Positions 1 through 10,667 of a stretch of DNA of 21,087 bases are shown piece by piece. A program made the translations under genes and the position numbers. Origin of the DNA: Saprolegnia diclina VS20 (lineage: Eukaryota; Oomycota; Saprolegniomycetes; Saprolegniales; Saprolegniaceae). The stretch spans positions 284,366 through 305,452 of the forward strand of contig NW_008246112.1 of the NCBI RefSeq assembly GCF_000281045.1, in the 5' to 3' direction. Below the pieces are notes generated by a model. That model saw nothing but the letters and a program-made list of their open reading frames with translations, did no database searches and was not told where the DNA came from. Each line of letters starts with the position of its first letter. The stretch's first letter is position 1.

Positions 1-461
1 AGTGGCAAAGCCTTATACGAGCGGGTTTAGGTTTAGCTTTGTAAATGGTCGATCGAATTCAGTTTTCCTTTTGCCTCCAAGCTCAAGTGTCCAACAGCCA
101 AGCTGTACTCGTGCGCATCACGTGGCACGTGTCCACCGGGGCCATGTGCATGAGTGAAAGACCGCCCGCGCCGAAAGAAAGCCATTACAGCCGTCCGATG
201 ATCGCGGGCATGCTGGAAAACCGAGCTCGAGGTTGGAGGCCACCCGTCGGACAAAAGCGTTGGGCGACAAGTCAAGAAGATGGTTGGCCGTAATCGCTTT
301 GTGTCAAAGAATGTCTTCCTGCGGCGGCGCAAAATGGGTGTTTCGCGCCTGCAAGGAGTCGAAACGGACTTTTCAAGAGAAGGCGGCTCAGCGAAACCAA
401 CGACTGGTCGGCAGAGCCTAGCATTCTAGTTTTCGCTCTCCGCTAAGCAACCCGCCACGCC
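1..461. other. No recognisable gene
   Basis: Open frames occur on both strands, but none has a recognisable domain, and their composition does not resemble the exons of the confident genes further on. A short run at 23-36 looks like two degenerate telomere-type units but is too short to count as a telomeric tract. Confidence 0.5.
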
Positions 462-1290
462 TCACCCGAGGTGCAGCGGTAATGCAGGCCTCGCGCCCTT
501 TTTCCCCCTGAGCGAAAAGCCACGTGAAATCAATCTTGGCGCGTTTGGCCGCCCGCGGCGCTCGACGGACTCGGAATAACGCAACCCCGGCGTGCGGCGC
601 CCCGAAGAGGATGATCCAGCACGAGGTACGCTGCGGCGCCCGCGGCCTGAGCCGTCAGTCGCGCCCGAACCAAAAGCTGCGCGCTCGCTGCCATCGGAAT
701 TGCCGTCGTTGGACACGGAGCCTTCATTGATAGAGTCGTCGGCACTCCCCAAAAAGGAGTCGAGATCGGCATCACTGTCATTGCTGGAGTCGTCCGCGGC
801 CTGGCGACCGACGAGTCGCGACCCCGCAGCAGCAGTGTCGTTGCGTCGGCCGTTGCCCCGGGAGGGCCGCTTCGGTGTGGACACCGCATCGCGGTCTCGG
901 TGGCCACGGCGGCGCTCGGTGCTATTTTGGCGGACGCGGCGTCGCGGATTGACCGTTGTCGTGGCTTGACGCCGGCGACGCCATGGCGACACAAAACGAG
1001 GCACCGAGCTCCACGTCATCCGGGACCTCTTCGAGGTGGTCGCCGTCGACGTACAGTAATAGTAACGGTTGATGACGTGGGAAAGTGTCGTACGGCGTCC
1101 ATAGACCCAAACAGAATGACACGTAAAGCACAAACGCAGGGCTGGGGCACAGCGACGGTGACGAATTTTGGCTCTGATCACCGAGGGCTCATCGTCGGGG
1201 CCCGCCCAGCAACCTGCGCCGCGACAAATGCCGTCATAGAAGATCTCCACGGCACCTCGGGCCAACGGAAGGTTGCACCGATACTCTGAC
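462..1290 (-). pseudogene. Possible Tudor-like gene relic with Ser/Asp-rich tail
   Basis: A long minus-strand frame ends in a stop at 462. It contains a Ser/Asp-rich stretch (SSNDSDADLDSFLGSADDS and beyond, about 830-660) of the kind found in disordered coding sequence. Upstream, near 1250-1230, the same frame reads VEIFYDG, which resembles the first strand of Tudor-like domains. The matching second half, YVDGDHLEEVPDDVELG, lies at about 1053-1003 in another frame, and I found no GT-AG intron that links them. It could be a decayed gene, a gene with introns I cannot resolve, or chance. The Tudor reading rests on two short motifs only. Confidence 0.22.
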
Positions 1291-1355
1291 GAGAGAACGC
1301 TCTCATCACTGACCCCAATGTTGCCGGGCTGTTTTTGTTTTGGACAAAATGACAA

Positions 1356-1770
1356 ACGTGGACGGAAATTCTGTTGAATTGTTTGGTTAACAAAAGTAAA
1401 CTAGTTGATTTCATTAGGAAGAATGTCGGACCCGATAAGGACCGAGCGCGCCAGAGAGGTACGTCGGTCAGACATAATACGAGTTCGTTCTTGTGCCCCG
1501 ATTTTGACAACTGAACAAGAGCATGGAGAGCCCAGAACAGATAACACGATAGCGGGGGGAGAATGTCCTGTGAAATACATCAAATACTAGAATGTATGAG
1601 CCACAAACGGTACCGCAACCACACGAAAAAGAGGTGGATACAGCTGAAGGATCAAGTTAATATCGCTGGTTTCAATAGTCGGTCTGTTCAAGGACCATAG
1701 CGAGTCGATGGTTCGCACGACAAGGACGTTTGGATCCAGCAAGCATACACAATATGGAATTCGTTTTGGA
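1356..1770. other. Intergenic, nothing recognised
   Basis: This stretch is more AT-rich than the gene core, with only short open frames lacking domain signals on either strand. Confidence 0.5.
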
Positions 1771-2094
1771 GATCAGACGTGCTTGAAGCAAAATCTCGTG
1801 CAGCGACCGCACCGGCTCCTGGTGGGTTACCCCGCAATTAAGCGGGCGCCAGGACAACAGCGGATCTTCCCGACAAGTGAGTTTCACTCATCATATCTCA
1901 CAAATACAAAGAAAAACTAAGAACATGCAAATAAAAACCAAAAAATAAGACGTTGGCACGTAGAGGTCAGACGTGCATCAATGCAGTATCTCGTGCAGCG
2001 ACCGCACCGGCTCCTGGTGGGTTGCCCCGCAATTAAGCGGGCGCCAGGACAACAGTGGATCTCCCCGACAGGTGAGTTTCACTCATCACACCTC
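1771..2094. repeat. Direct repeat pair of about 128 bp with internal hairpins
   Basis: Two copies, about 1771-1899 and 1965-2094, lie in the same orientation about 65 bp apart. The core from CTCGTGCAGCGACCGCACCG onward is nearly identical, with only a few substitutions (for example A/G in GGTTACCCC versus GGTTGCCCC). Each copy holds a nested inverted repeat, outer arms CCTGG/CCAGG and inner arms CCCGC/GCGGG around AATTAA, followed about 20 bp later by a second one, TGAGT-TTC-ACTCA. The hairpin arms are intact in both copies. I do not recognise it as a tRNA, SINE or terminal repeat. Frames read through it, but the translations look like no known protein. Confidence 0.85.
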
Positions 2095-2714
2095 GTGCTT
2101 GCCGTTTCGGTATCTAAGCTACTAGACAATTCGAATGTCATAGTTCTCGATGCATCAGCCGACGTAGAGAAGACGTCAGTGGCACACCGCTTGATATTGC
2201 TCTAGGCTACAGGTAGCGCTGGCGCATCGACGGAGGAGATGCGATAGCCAGAGACTCTAGATAATGTAGCCGGTCTAGTCTACGTAGCAGGATGCGCAGG
2301 AGACTGCCCGCGACCTCTGCCGTTGCGCTCGATTTGAAAACTGACAACCAGTGAAAAAATCGGGTGCGACGAAAACCTCTCTCAAATGAACCATTTCCCT
2401 CTCTCAAATGAACATTGTCTGGACAAAAAAGGGTACAATCGCCCTTTCTTTAAGCCACACATTGCACTTGTGACAAAAAAGGTGGACTCTGGAACATTAC
2501 CGGCACGTGGCGCTGCCACGTACACAGACGCGCTACATTCGAGAAAATTCAACCGCGGCTGCCGCTCCGTCGAGACGCGGCGGCACAACGACTGTGCCCT
2601 ACCCACGCCTTTGTTGCCTACGGCCTTTCTCACAGAGATGCAGCGTAATGCATTGGCCCGTGGCGAAATTCCAGCGCTTAAAATACTGGCTTACGCAAGA
2701 TATTGGTGCCGTAG
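2095..2714. other. Intergenic, short 16-bp direct repeat only
   Basis: No gene is supported. A 16-bp repeat, CCTCTCTCAAATGAAC, occurs at 2376-2391 and 2398-2413. The right part is the 3' flank of the photolyase-like gene, whose stop codon occupies 2715-2717. Confidence 0.5.
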
Positions 2715-5516
2715 CTACGCGCCACTATCGGGCTTGGTGCTCAGAGCGTCTTGTAGCTGCTTCTGAACAAGCTTCTCAGCGCTGTCATTAGGCGGCGCGT
2801 CGTGGCCGTAGAGGCGAAGGAGCCCAAGCACCTCAGCGCTCGTCGCACCAACGGCGTACCGAAACAAGAGCGCCTCCATCGTCTACGCAAAATATGAAAT
2901 GTCTCCTTGCCTTTGGACACTGGGTACCCACCGCAAGCGCAACAGCGACGGACGGTGACCACTCAAAGAGCCGCGCCGCCCAGTACCGGCTTAGCACCGG
3001 GTGCAAATACCCGGTGGCTCGAAGGTGCGACTGAATGTTGTTCCAAAAGCCGTCGTTCGTCGCGCTGGCTTCCAGCTCGTACGGCAAGTATTGGGTCGTC
3101 AACGAGGTCATTACAGGCGGTAGCGGCAAGCTCGCAACGTACGCTTCGTACAGTGCACTACACAGCGGACGATGCCAAGTGATCGGCATGCCAGGTCGTA
3201 CATGACGTCGTCTCGGTGGGTGTCGGCCACTGGGTCCTTGGGCCGCGCGAGCTCGTAGCTGTGCACGTCCATCTCGTGCGCGAGCACAATGTGTTCGATC
3301 GCACGGGTGTATAGGACCTAGTGCAAAACGATTTTCTAGATTCTGGTATCCAAAACCAGACTGGGCAGTACCTTGGACTGGAGACTCAAAAGCGACTGCA
3401 GCAGATGTATGGGCGAGAGGGAACCAAACCGAACGTATGGCAGCGCCGACAAGATGCCTCGACCCTATTCAAATGGAAGTATCAATGTTTCAATGACAAC
3501 ACCATCATTCTCAGCGTACGTGGAGTTCGTCTTGGATGGCGGGTCGTGGCACCATACTGCTCTGCACGAGCTCTTGGAGGGCCGCCAACGCTGCCGTCTC
3601 ACTGTGCTTTGTCAATACCAAAGACAAAGCATGCAATCGCACCTCATGTTGCGCGCTGTCATCATCGACCGGTCGAGCAAATACCATGCAATGGTGTGTA
3701 CGGCGAACGGCGGCGCCATGGGCGGCGGAAAGACGGAGCTTTGGCGGCGCGGGCAAAAGTCCAGCGGGGGTGCCGACCGGAGGCCGTCCTCAAGCTGCAC
3801 GGCCCACGTGGTCTTAAAAATTTCCTTGGTGACTAATGCCATGTGTCGCCACGGCACGACGCAGGTGCTGTCGACCTACACATCGCGCGCTGAGTCCGCA
3901 CGTTGCAATATGCTGTTGTACGAGCAGCAGCGACGACGTGAGCTGCTCCGCGGCAAGCCGGGCCACCGTGCGGCTGGTGATATGTCCGTCATCCGTGACG
4001 ACGAGTTGCGCACGAAACGAGTTGAGGGCTTGCACAAGGCGCGCGTTGCGCGTCTACGTCAACATCGACTTGGCACCAGTGTTCGTACGCAAACATGGAC
4101 ACCTCGATGGCCTCGTCAGTGGACTCGGTGATCGCGTAGAGCGGGATACTGTGGGCTTGGAGCTGCCGGCGGACGTCGGCGATCGCGGACGGGAAGCACT
4201 CGTGCGTTGGCGATGATGCCACTGACACCATGGCGCGGGGCAGGGCGCAAAAAGCGACAGCCGGTAGCTCGAGTTGTCGGCTCAGATGCGAGAGCGCAAC
4301 CAGCGCGTAGTTGTCATGCATCCGCCACGTATGCTGGATCCAGTACACGAGCACGGGCGACACTGGATATATATGACCATAAATGCAACCGCCGGAGGGC
4401 AGAGAGTACCTGGTGCCGCGGCGTGCGACGGAAGAAGATGACAACGCGCTTGCAACGCCGATGACCAGACCTATGGACCGGGTTACCAGATGCGATACAG
4501 CATCGAACGTACTGCCATGGACGGTCCAATGTCCACGCGAGGCACACTCTTAGTCGTTGGGGCCTCGTCGGATTCGTCAAAGACGTTGTCGAGCGACGCC
4601 AGCGGTACGTCGTCGTCTTCGTGCTTGAGCCAGGACGCCAAGGTCGGACACTTGTCGGAGAGCGAGAGCAGCACTTGCAGGGCATCGCCTTGCACATGGG
4701 GCGGCGACGCTGGCTCAGCAGCCCCCGCCTCGTCCGTTACCAAAACCAAGGGCGGAGGTGCCGAAGCAGAAAGGTCGTACAAGCGCATCGTGGCCGAGTA
4801 CGGCGTCTCGCTTGGCGTGGACGCCGTGTGCTCGTCGTGGACCATGGACGGAGGGGAGTGCTGCGTGGGGGACGCCGGCACATCCCTCTCCGCAGTTGCC
4901 TCTGTCGCGCTGTCTTCGAGAACCAACGGCGTAGAAGCGCTCATGTTCGCGCACGTCACAATCTCGAGGGTTGTGTTTTGAGGCGAGGGCTTGGCGGGCG
5001 ACGGTGTCGAGGTGGTCCTCATCGCGCTCGTCGGCGCCGTTCGTGGAGGCGAGGGCTCGGATGGTGGCGCCTCGTCGGTCTTGGTCGGCGACGGTGTGGA
5101 GGGTACAATCATGTCGTCAACCATACCGACGTCGTGTACGGTAGGTGCATGGCGTGGCGAGGAAGGTCCATCTGGCGCTGTGTACGTCGCTTCGATGGCT
5201 TCGTCGTCGTCGCTCTCGGGGCAAAAATCATCGTGCATACTAACGCTGGCCGGCAAAGGACATGCAGATTGCGTGCGCTCCGCCGGTGCGAGCTGCGCAT
5301 CTTCAAACCGCTCGATCGCAGCCCACTACAGCATGCCCGAGGTCAACCGCCGGGCACATTCGATAGGATGCGTACAATGTCGGGCGCAAGGTCGTCCGGC
5401 AGACCGTCGAGCACGCGGTACGTCCGCCCTGTCGGCCTCTCGACGCATCGCTCGACGATCTCTTCGCGCTTGCGCTTGGGCCGGCGCGGCGCGGCCTTCT
5501 TGCGCTTTGCCGCCAT
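2715..5516 (-). CDS. Class II DNA photolyase-like protein with long disordered N-terminus
   Basis: The gene has 11 exons: 5516-5376, 5325-4513, 4470-4410, 4362-4103, 4053-3922, 3875-3643, 3601-3520, 3464-3372, 3317-3202, 3157-2932 and 2882-2715. Together they make 2325 nt (774 aa) with all phases matching; introns are 41-55 nt. Class II photolyases are FAD enzymes that repair cyclobutane pyrimidine dimers using light. Residues 4-20 are Lys/Arg-rich and look like a nuclear localisation signal. Residues to about 335 are rich in Pro, Ser, Thr and Asp and probably disordered. The photolyase region follows: YWIQHTWRMHDNYAL, LVVTDDG, VDSTCVVPWRH, LPYVRFGSLSP, then FWNNIQ (W682, N683, Q686) and RYWAARLFEW (R701 to W710). 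The usual class II C-terminal stretch with the DGRDPNGY-type motif is not seen; TMEALLFRYAVGATSAEVLG stands there instead. Repair activity is therefore uncertain. The short exon 4470-4410 is the least certain join. Confidence 0.8.
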
Positions 5517-5874
5517 CTTGGCTCGAATGCACTCGCACCGAGCACCCTATCCGGAAATTCGGATACAGGTATCCATAGAAACAAACCATATCTTCCTAGG
5601 CCAGTACGCGCTTGACGATCCTTGAAGCCACGGTACGCCGTTACTTGCGTAGCCTCTCTTATCATGGTGTTACGCACGTCGACCTTACCAATCGTGCAGT
5701 CTACTAGTATTGCGCTCGACTCCTCGCTTGATCACCCGTCAAACGACCTGACGAGGGCATGTTGTAGTATATATGGCACATGAAATCCATATATTAATAC
5801 AGAGTTCCAGAGATTCTGTACATCGAATTTTCATGACATCCGTTCTGTGTGGTTTGCGGCGAGGGCTGAGCACG
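5517..5874. promoter_or_regulatory. Shared head-to-head promoter region, photolyase-like and DUF3228 genes
   Basis: This 358-bp spacer lies between two divergent start codons and should hold both promoters and 5' leaders. Its most distinct element is an AT-rich inverted repeat, ATATATGG at 5769-5776 and CCATATAT at 5787-5794, separated by 10 bp. I recognise no core-promoter motif with confidence. Confidence 0.5.
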
Positions 5875-6621
5875 ATGGCTTCGACGACGACCAAGACTTT
5901 CGCACTCGGTACGGCGCCATGGGCGACCAGCTCCTAAGGCTGCGTAGATGGCTTCTGCCTGCGCCAGTTTGACGACCCGAGCTACAAGGGCACGCACATC
6001 GCTTACGACAAGGCGGCCTTCGAGGCCAAGATCAACGAGCTCTATGCGGCCGGCGCGTGCTCGCTCATCGACGGGTACGTCTGCCGCCTCGCTGACGCGA
6101 CCCCATGCAGCTGTGGCTAGCTACGCGCCGTTCTGCAAGCATCTCTTTGTACCGAACTTTGTCGGTGCCAAGCTGAGCACGGCGCTCATTACGGACGTCA
6201 ACAAGCACCTGCTCGAGACCGACTACGTCGCCCGCGTGCCCACGGAGCTCCCCGTGTAGGTTCTATCTTAGCTCTTTCGCAAAGTGCATCATGGACGCTA
6301 CGTAGGCTCGCGCGCTGGTTCCCGAGTGCGTCCCTCGAGCCCGAAGCTGCGTCGTTCCTCGACATCATTTTGTACAGCCGCGACCAGATCCGCAAGGAGA
6401 CGGCGGCGACAGGGCTCCCGCTCGATAACGTCAACGACGACGTGCCGTGGGGCATCATCTCGGTCAAGGCGCAGGACGTCGCCCACGAGCTGCCCATGAA
6501 CCCGATCACGGTACTCCGCAACGCGCTCGGAAAGGAAGAAGGCGGGTCGGGCGTCCCGCTCTCCCGCGAAAAGTACCTCGAGGCCGTCGCCTATTGGAAG
6601 ACGCACGCCGTGATCCAATAA
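5875..6621 (+). CDS. DUF3228 family protein
   Basis: The gene has four exons, 5875-5908, 5948-6074, 6121-6255 and 6306-6621, giving 612 nt and 203 aa, about the usual length of the family. Introns are 39, 46 and 50 nt, all ending in TAG. The protein carries the family's conserved blocks in order: FCLRQFDDPSYKGTHIAYD near the N-terminus, YAPFCKHLFVPNF, ARVPTELPVLARWFP, FLDIILYSRDQIRKE, PWGIISVKAQD, then PMNPITVLRNALG and EEGGSGVPLSREKY close to the C-terminus. DUF3228 occurs in plants, algae and bacteria and has no established biochemical role that I know of. No signal peptide or membrane segment is seen, so it is probably soluble. It runs divergently from the photolyase-like gene, and its stop lies only 20 bp from the stop of the WD40 gene on the other strand. 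Confidence 0.93.
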
Positions 6622-6641
6622 GAAGACGATAAGAAAGCATC

Positions 6642-9600
6642 TTATTGCTGCCACGAGTGCGCCAGCTTCATGTGATACGAGAGGACGGTCTCGAGCGGCG
6701 GCGACGTTGCTGTCGTTGACACCGCCGACGTGTTGAGCTTGGGGAGCGTTCGCTTGAGAAGGCCGCGTTGGGCCCGGTGCTGCGGCAGTCGCGTCGTCTG
6801 TGACGGTAGCTGCGTCAGCGATGCGGCGCGCTGGAGCTCGAGTATCCCTTCGACGGTCTTGATTTCCCGCTTCTTGCGGACGGTTGCGCGCCGGTTGACG
6901 TCGTCCAAATGCCCGAGTTCGTGCAAGACCACATCTACCGCGCACGTGTGAAGAGGTGCGCGCGTTTGATGCGCACGAACCCAACGGCGCGCTCGCGGCC
7001 GTGTCATCGTCTTTGGCTTGGCCTTTTCGCGTCACGAGCTGCGACAAGCTCTTGAAGCGCGCGCACGTGCGCGGCGTGAGCTTGAAACTCGGGCTCCCGA
7101 GCGGTGATTTCGTGCTTAAACTCATCTGCGGCGTCGGCAGCGGCGTCACCTCGCGCTACAACGACCCAGTCAACCGTCATCGAGCCATCCGAGGACATGA
7201 AATACCCGGGGATCGCGCATCGCGAGGCTGAGCTGGTGCACTTTGCTGCAGAGTTCGCGCGCCTGGGCTTCCTTGACGCGGCGCCGGCACGACGTGTCCA
7301 CGGGCACGGTCCACGGCTCGACGACTACCCCACAATTGATAACATCAACTAGATGCCGCGCCACGGACCTGGTTCGCGGCGTGTCGCAAAATAGTCGAGC
7401 GTGCCTTCCGGGTCGCCGTCGCTCGTCCACGCCTTGACCTGGCCCGCAACCGAGCACGAGAGAAGCGACGTTCCGCCCTTGACGCACGGAACCGACGAGA
7501 GCTTGGCGACCGCGCTCGGTCCCGTCGACCACTGCACGTCGTGGTAGACGCACGTCGGTGGTGGGCTGTTTTGCTGGATCGACTTGGCCGCTTTGACGCT
7601 TTTATGGATCGCATCCCAGACCACCTCGCTGTGCGTGTGCCGCCCGACCGTGGCTTCAGCACTCCGACCGCCCGCTCCGTTGGGCTCGTCGTTGGTCTCG
7701 GGCGGCAATGCGTCCTTGGGAAGGAGCGCACGCGCGCACATGTCGTGTGTGAGCGTCCACCGCGTCACGCGGCCCGCTTCGTCGCCGCCAATGACCCAGT
7801 AGTCCGGCTTGGCACCCTAAACCAATGTTCCTAGCATCGATATAGGGCGATGCAATAATCTGCCTACGGGCGTCACGACAACATGAAGGCACGTGATGGG
7901 GCTGCCTTTGGCCGTGTGCTTGAACTCAAAGAGGCATTGGGACGGCGCAGCAGACCGCCGAACGCCCCAGAGAAAGACGTCGCCGTTGGAAAAACCCGCG
8001 AGAAGCCCGGGGTGCGCGCCGAGGAAGGCGATGCACATGATCTCGCCGCAGTGCACGCGCGGAGGCACGCACGACCCGACCAGTTGCGGCGAGTAGAAGT
8101 CCCACAGCTGCAGATAGCACTCCTGTCCCCGTATCAGCGATATACGTTCGAGGTAGCAAGCACGTACGCCAAGCGCGCCCGAGACATGCGCCATCGTCGC
8201 GATGAGATCCCATGCTTCGCTCACTTGGCTTGTCACAATGTCGATCGAGAGCTGCGCGCCATGGAGGTTGCTTGATGGCAGCCCGCTATTGCTGCGCGGT
8301 CGAAGGTCCGTCTAAAGTGCACAAAAATGTCTAGTACCCTGTAGACTCATGAGGGGTGTAGTCACTGCCGACGATGGACGAGAGCGCTGGGAGAGAAGCA
8401 CGGTGCATGCTGGTGGCGGCGCCTCGAGGTGAATTGAGCGCAACAGCACCGAGAGCGGCGCGCCAGCGTACGGTACATAATACCCGTGGGCGTTGTTCTC
8501 ATCGCAGATATGGATGCTCGAGTCCATGGCGGTCGAGACGACACACTTGGCTTTGGCCGCGTACGATATGGACGTGATCTAGGGTTGTGTATGGATCCTT
8601 GTCCATATATTCATTCGGTATGGTACCGCGAGGGCGTGCGGGTCGAGCTCCTTCATGAGGTTGCCGTTGACCATGTTGACGACGAGAATTTGGCCCGCGT
8701 CATCGCCGACAATTAGCTTGCGCTCGCGGTCGTCCATACACACGGCTGTGATTCCGCGCACGGGTCGTTCGTTGTAAATGACTTGGAGGTTGTATACTTT
8801 GGTGGCTTTGCCCGTACCAACGTCCCAGAGAATCAGGCGGTGATCTAAATACTGCGAGGTATATACATGGACAGCAAAATATGGTGACATGGACGTATTA
8901 CACGTCGCGGCAGTAATGAGGTTGAGCGTCGCGTTGAAGGCCATAAAGATAAACTCTTCTCGGTCGCGGGTAATCGAGCAGTCAAAGTACTCGACGCACT
9001 TGCCGCCGCAGAGGAGGACAGCGTCGGCGTGGGCTGTGGCAGGCATCACGAGCTGTGCTCGAAGCAATCCCATCTCCGCCGAGTGGGCCTGAAACACCTA
9101 GCACAATGTAGATGTTTATACATGCCAAAAGAATGTACTATATGTCGCACAACCTGTAGACAGTCCCATGACGTGGCAGACCACACGCGACAGGTGCCAA
9201 GCTCATCGGACGAGAGGAGGTGGCTCTCCGAGTCGACGGCGGTGATGGCACATAGCTATTCACAGCGCCATGTCAACGTCCAAGTTAGACACTGAGGTAG
9301 CGTTTACCGCTGCATGGTGCCCACGCAACGCCGTCCCAAGGACGCCGTTGTCCACGTTCCAGATCTACATCCACGTCAAGCTCAGCAAAAAGATCCACAT
9401 ATAATCACACAAACCAAGATCTCCATCGTGCTTTCTTCTGCAAACGAGTAAAACCCAATGCTTGCGAGGTAGGCAAACTTGGACGAGTGAACAACAGCCT
9501 TGACGCCTACGGTGCATATACCCTCGTAAGTATAAATCCTGTCTTTCGGGGAAATTGATAAGCAATTTAACAATGGAAAAACACAAATATACCTTTTTCA

Positions 9601-10667
9601 TGGGCCTCGAGCACCACATCAGCGTGTTCGCGCGAGAGGTCGTGGAGTGTGATGAGACCACTAAAGCTGCCAAAGGCCACAGCCGTGCGCGTGCTGCGCT
9701 TGACGACGCAGAGCGCACTCACACCCTTGACGTCGACCTCCATGTCCACGGACGCCAGCGCTGCAATGTCGTATGCTGCGATGAGCGGACTTGGGGGCTT
9801 TCGGTGCTGGTGCTTGCTCATGTGGCCAGTTGCCGTCAAGAGAAGCTGGGCCGACGGAACCCAGAGGAGCAGCTCGTGCGGCGCTGGTGTTTCGACGCGC
9901 TGCAGCGGCACGGGACCGTAAATGCGGCCAATGTCCCACAGCGTGATCGTACCGTGTTGCTGGAGCACAGACGACACGACGAGCATCGATCGCGTCGGCA
10001 CTTCCTCGATCGCGAGCACCTATCAATCGGTCATTTTTAGTGACAAAAAGGTTATGAGACACTCCCTACCTTATGGGCTTGGTACGCCGTGTGGAGGCGA
10101 ATCGTCGAGGCAAAGCGAGGCTCGGCGTCGCGCTCGTGGGCGACCACATACAAATGTACCACGTCCGCGTGCACTTCAAAGTACGCGACGGCGCTCTTGG
10201 CCGCGAGGTACAAAAGCTGCGCAATGTACGTGCGCTCGGCCGTAATCGGCTGCGTCGAGTTGGCGAGCTCGCCCTTGAAGCTCAGTTTTGTATAGAGTTT
10301 GGTGGCCGACTGCGCGCTGATCGCCTCTTCCGCTTTGGCAATGCCCGCGTCCATGATATAGCTAGCCAATTATCCACCCTGCATTTTGCTGTGGACGATG
10401 AATTCGTACCCCGCAAATTCGTCCCACTCGAGAGACCCGTCGCCGTTGACGTCAATGGTCTCAAAGAGCTCAATGACGGCCATTGCAAACTCGAGCTATA
10501 CAAGTATCGAAAGCTCGAGTAGAAGGCAGCTCAGGTACCTCGTCCTGGATGTGTTCGTGGAGCGATTTGGTCATGGTGTAGACAAACTCGTCGATGGTGA
10601 GCGGCCGGACGAAGCGCGACTTGAGCCGCTTCACGTCCTCCGTGCTCAGCGCCATCATGATATCCAT
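6642..10667 (-). CDS. EF-hand and WD40-repeat protein, WDR49/WDY-like, with one apparent frameshift
   Basis: There are 16 exons: 10667-10539, 10495-10410, 10361-10070, 10019-9593, 9506-9415, 9364-9308, 9255-9154, 9097-8902, 8844-8627, 8578-8366, 8311-8168, 8122-7868, 7816-7369, 7324-7166, 7125-6981 and 6934-6642. They total 3256 nt, one base over a whole number of codons, so the product would be about 1084 aa. An EF-hand loop DVNGDGSLEWDE (D58 to E69, with N60, D62 and S64) precedes many WD40 blades, visible as TLWDIGRIYG, LIWNVDNG, RVWSATSWD, LILWDVGTGK, YLQLWDFYSP, DVFLWGV, TRWTLTHD, VKAWTSDG and FMSSDGSMTVDW. The basic tail looks disordered. EF-hand plus WD40 is the layout of WDR49, WDR64 and WDY proteins, often tied to cilia; that role is inferred. 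In exon 14 the frame changes at a CCCGGGG run (7205-7211), between RDPR and YFMSSDG. The start is the first Met with EF-hand-type sequence after it; an upstream exon is possible. Confidence 0.85.

Noticed and set aside
23-36. Telomere-like run GGGTTTAGGTTTAG at the left edge
   Set aside because: It holds fewer than three units, and they are imperfect. Nothing else suggests a chromosome end.
4621-5625. Long plus-strand open frame of 334 codons opposite the photolyase-like gene
   Set aside because: It is the mirror of GC-rich, low-complexity coding sequence; the translation is Arg-rich and without domains, while the minus-strand exons fit splice signals and a known family.
6298-7149. Minus-strand frame of 283 codons overlapping the DUF3228 gene
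   Set aside because: Only its first part (7125-6981) is a real exon of the WD40 gene; the remainder runs antisense to DUF3228 exon 4 and has no protein-like features.
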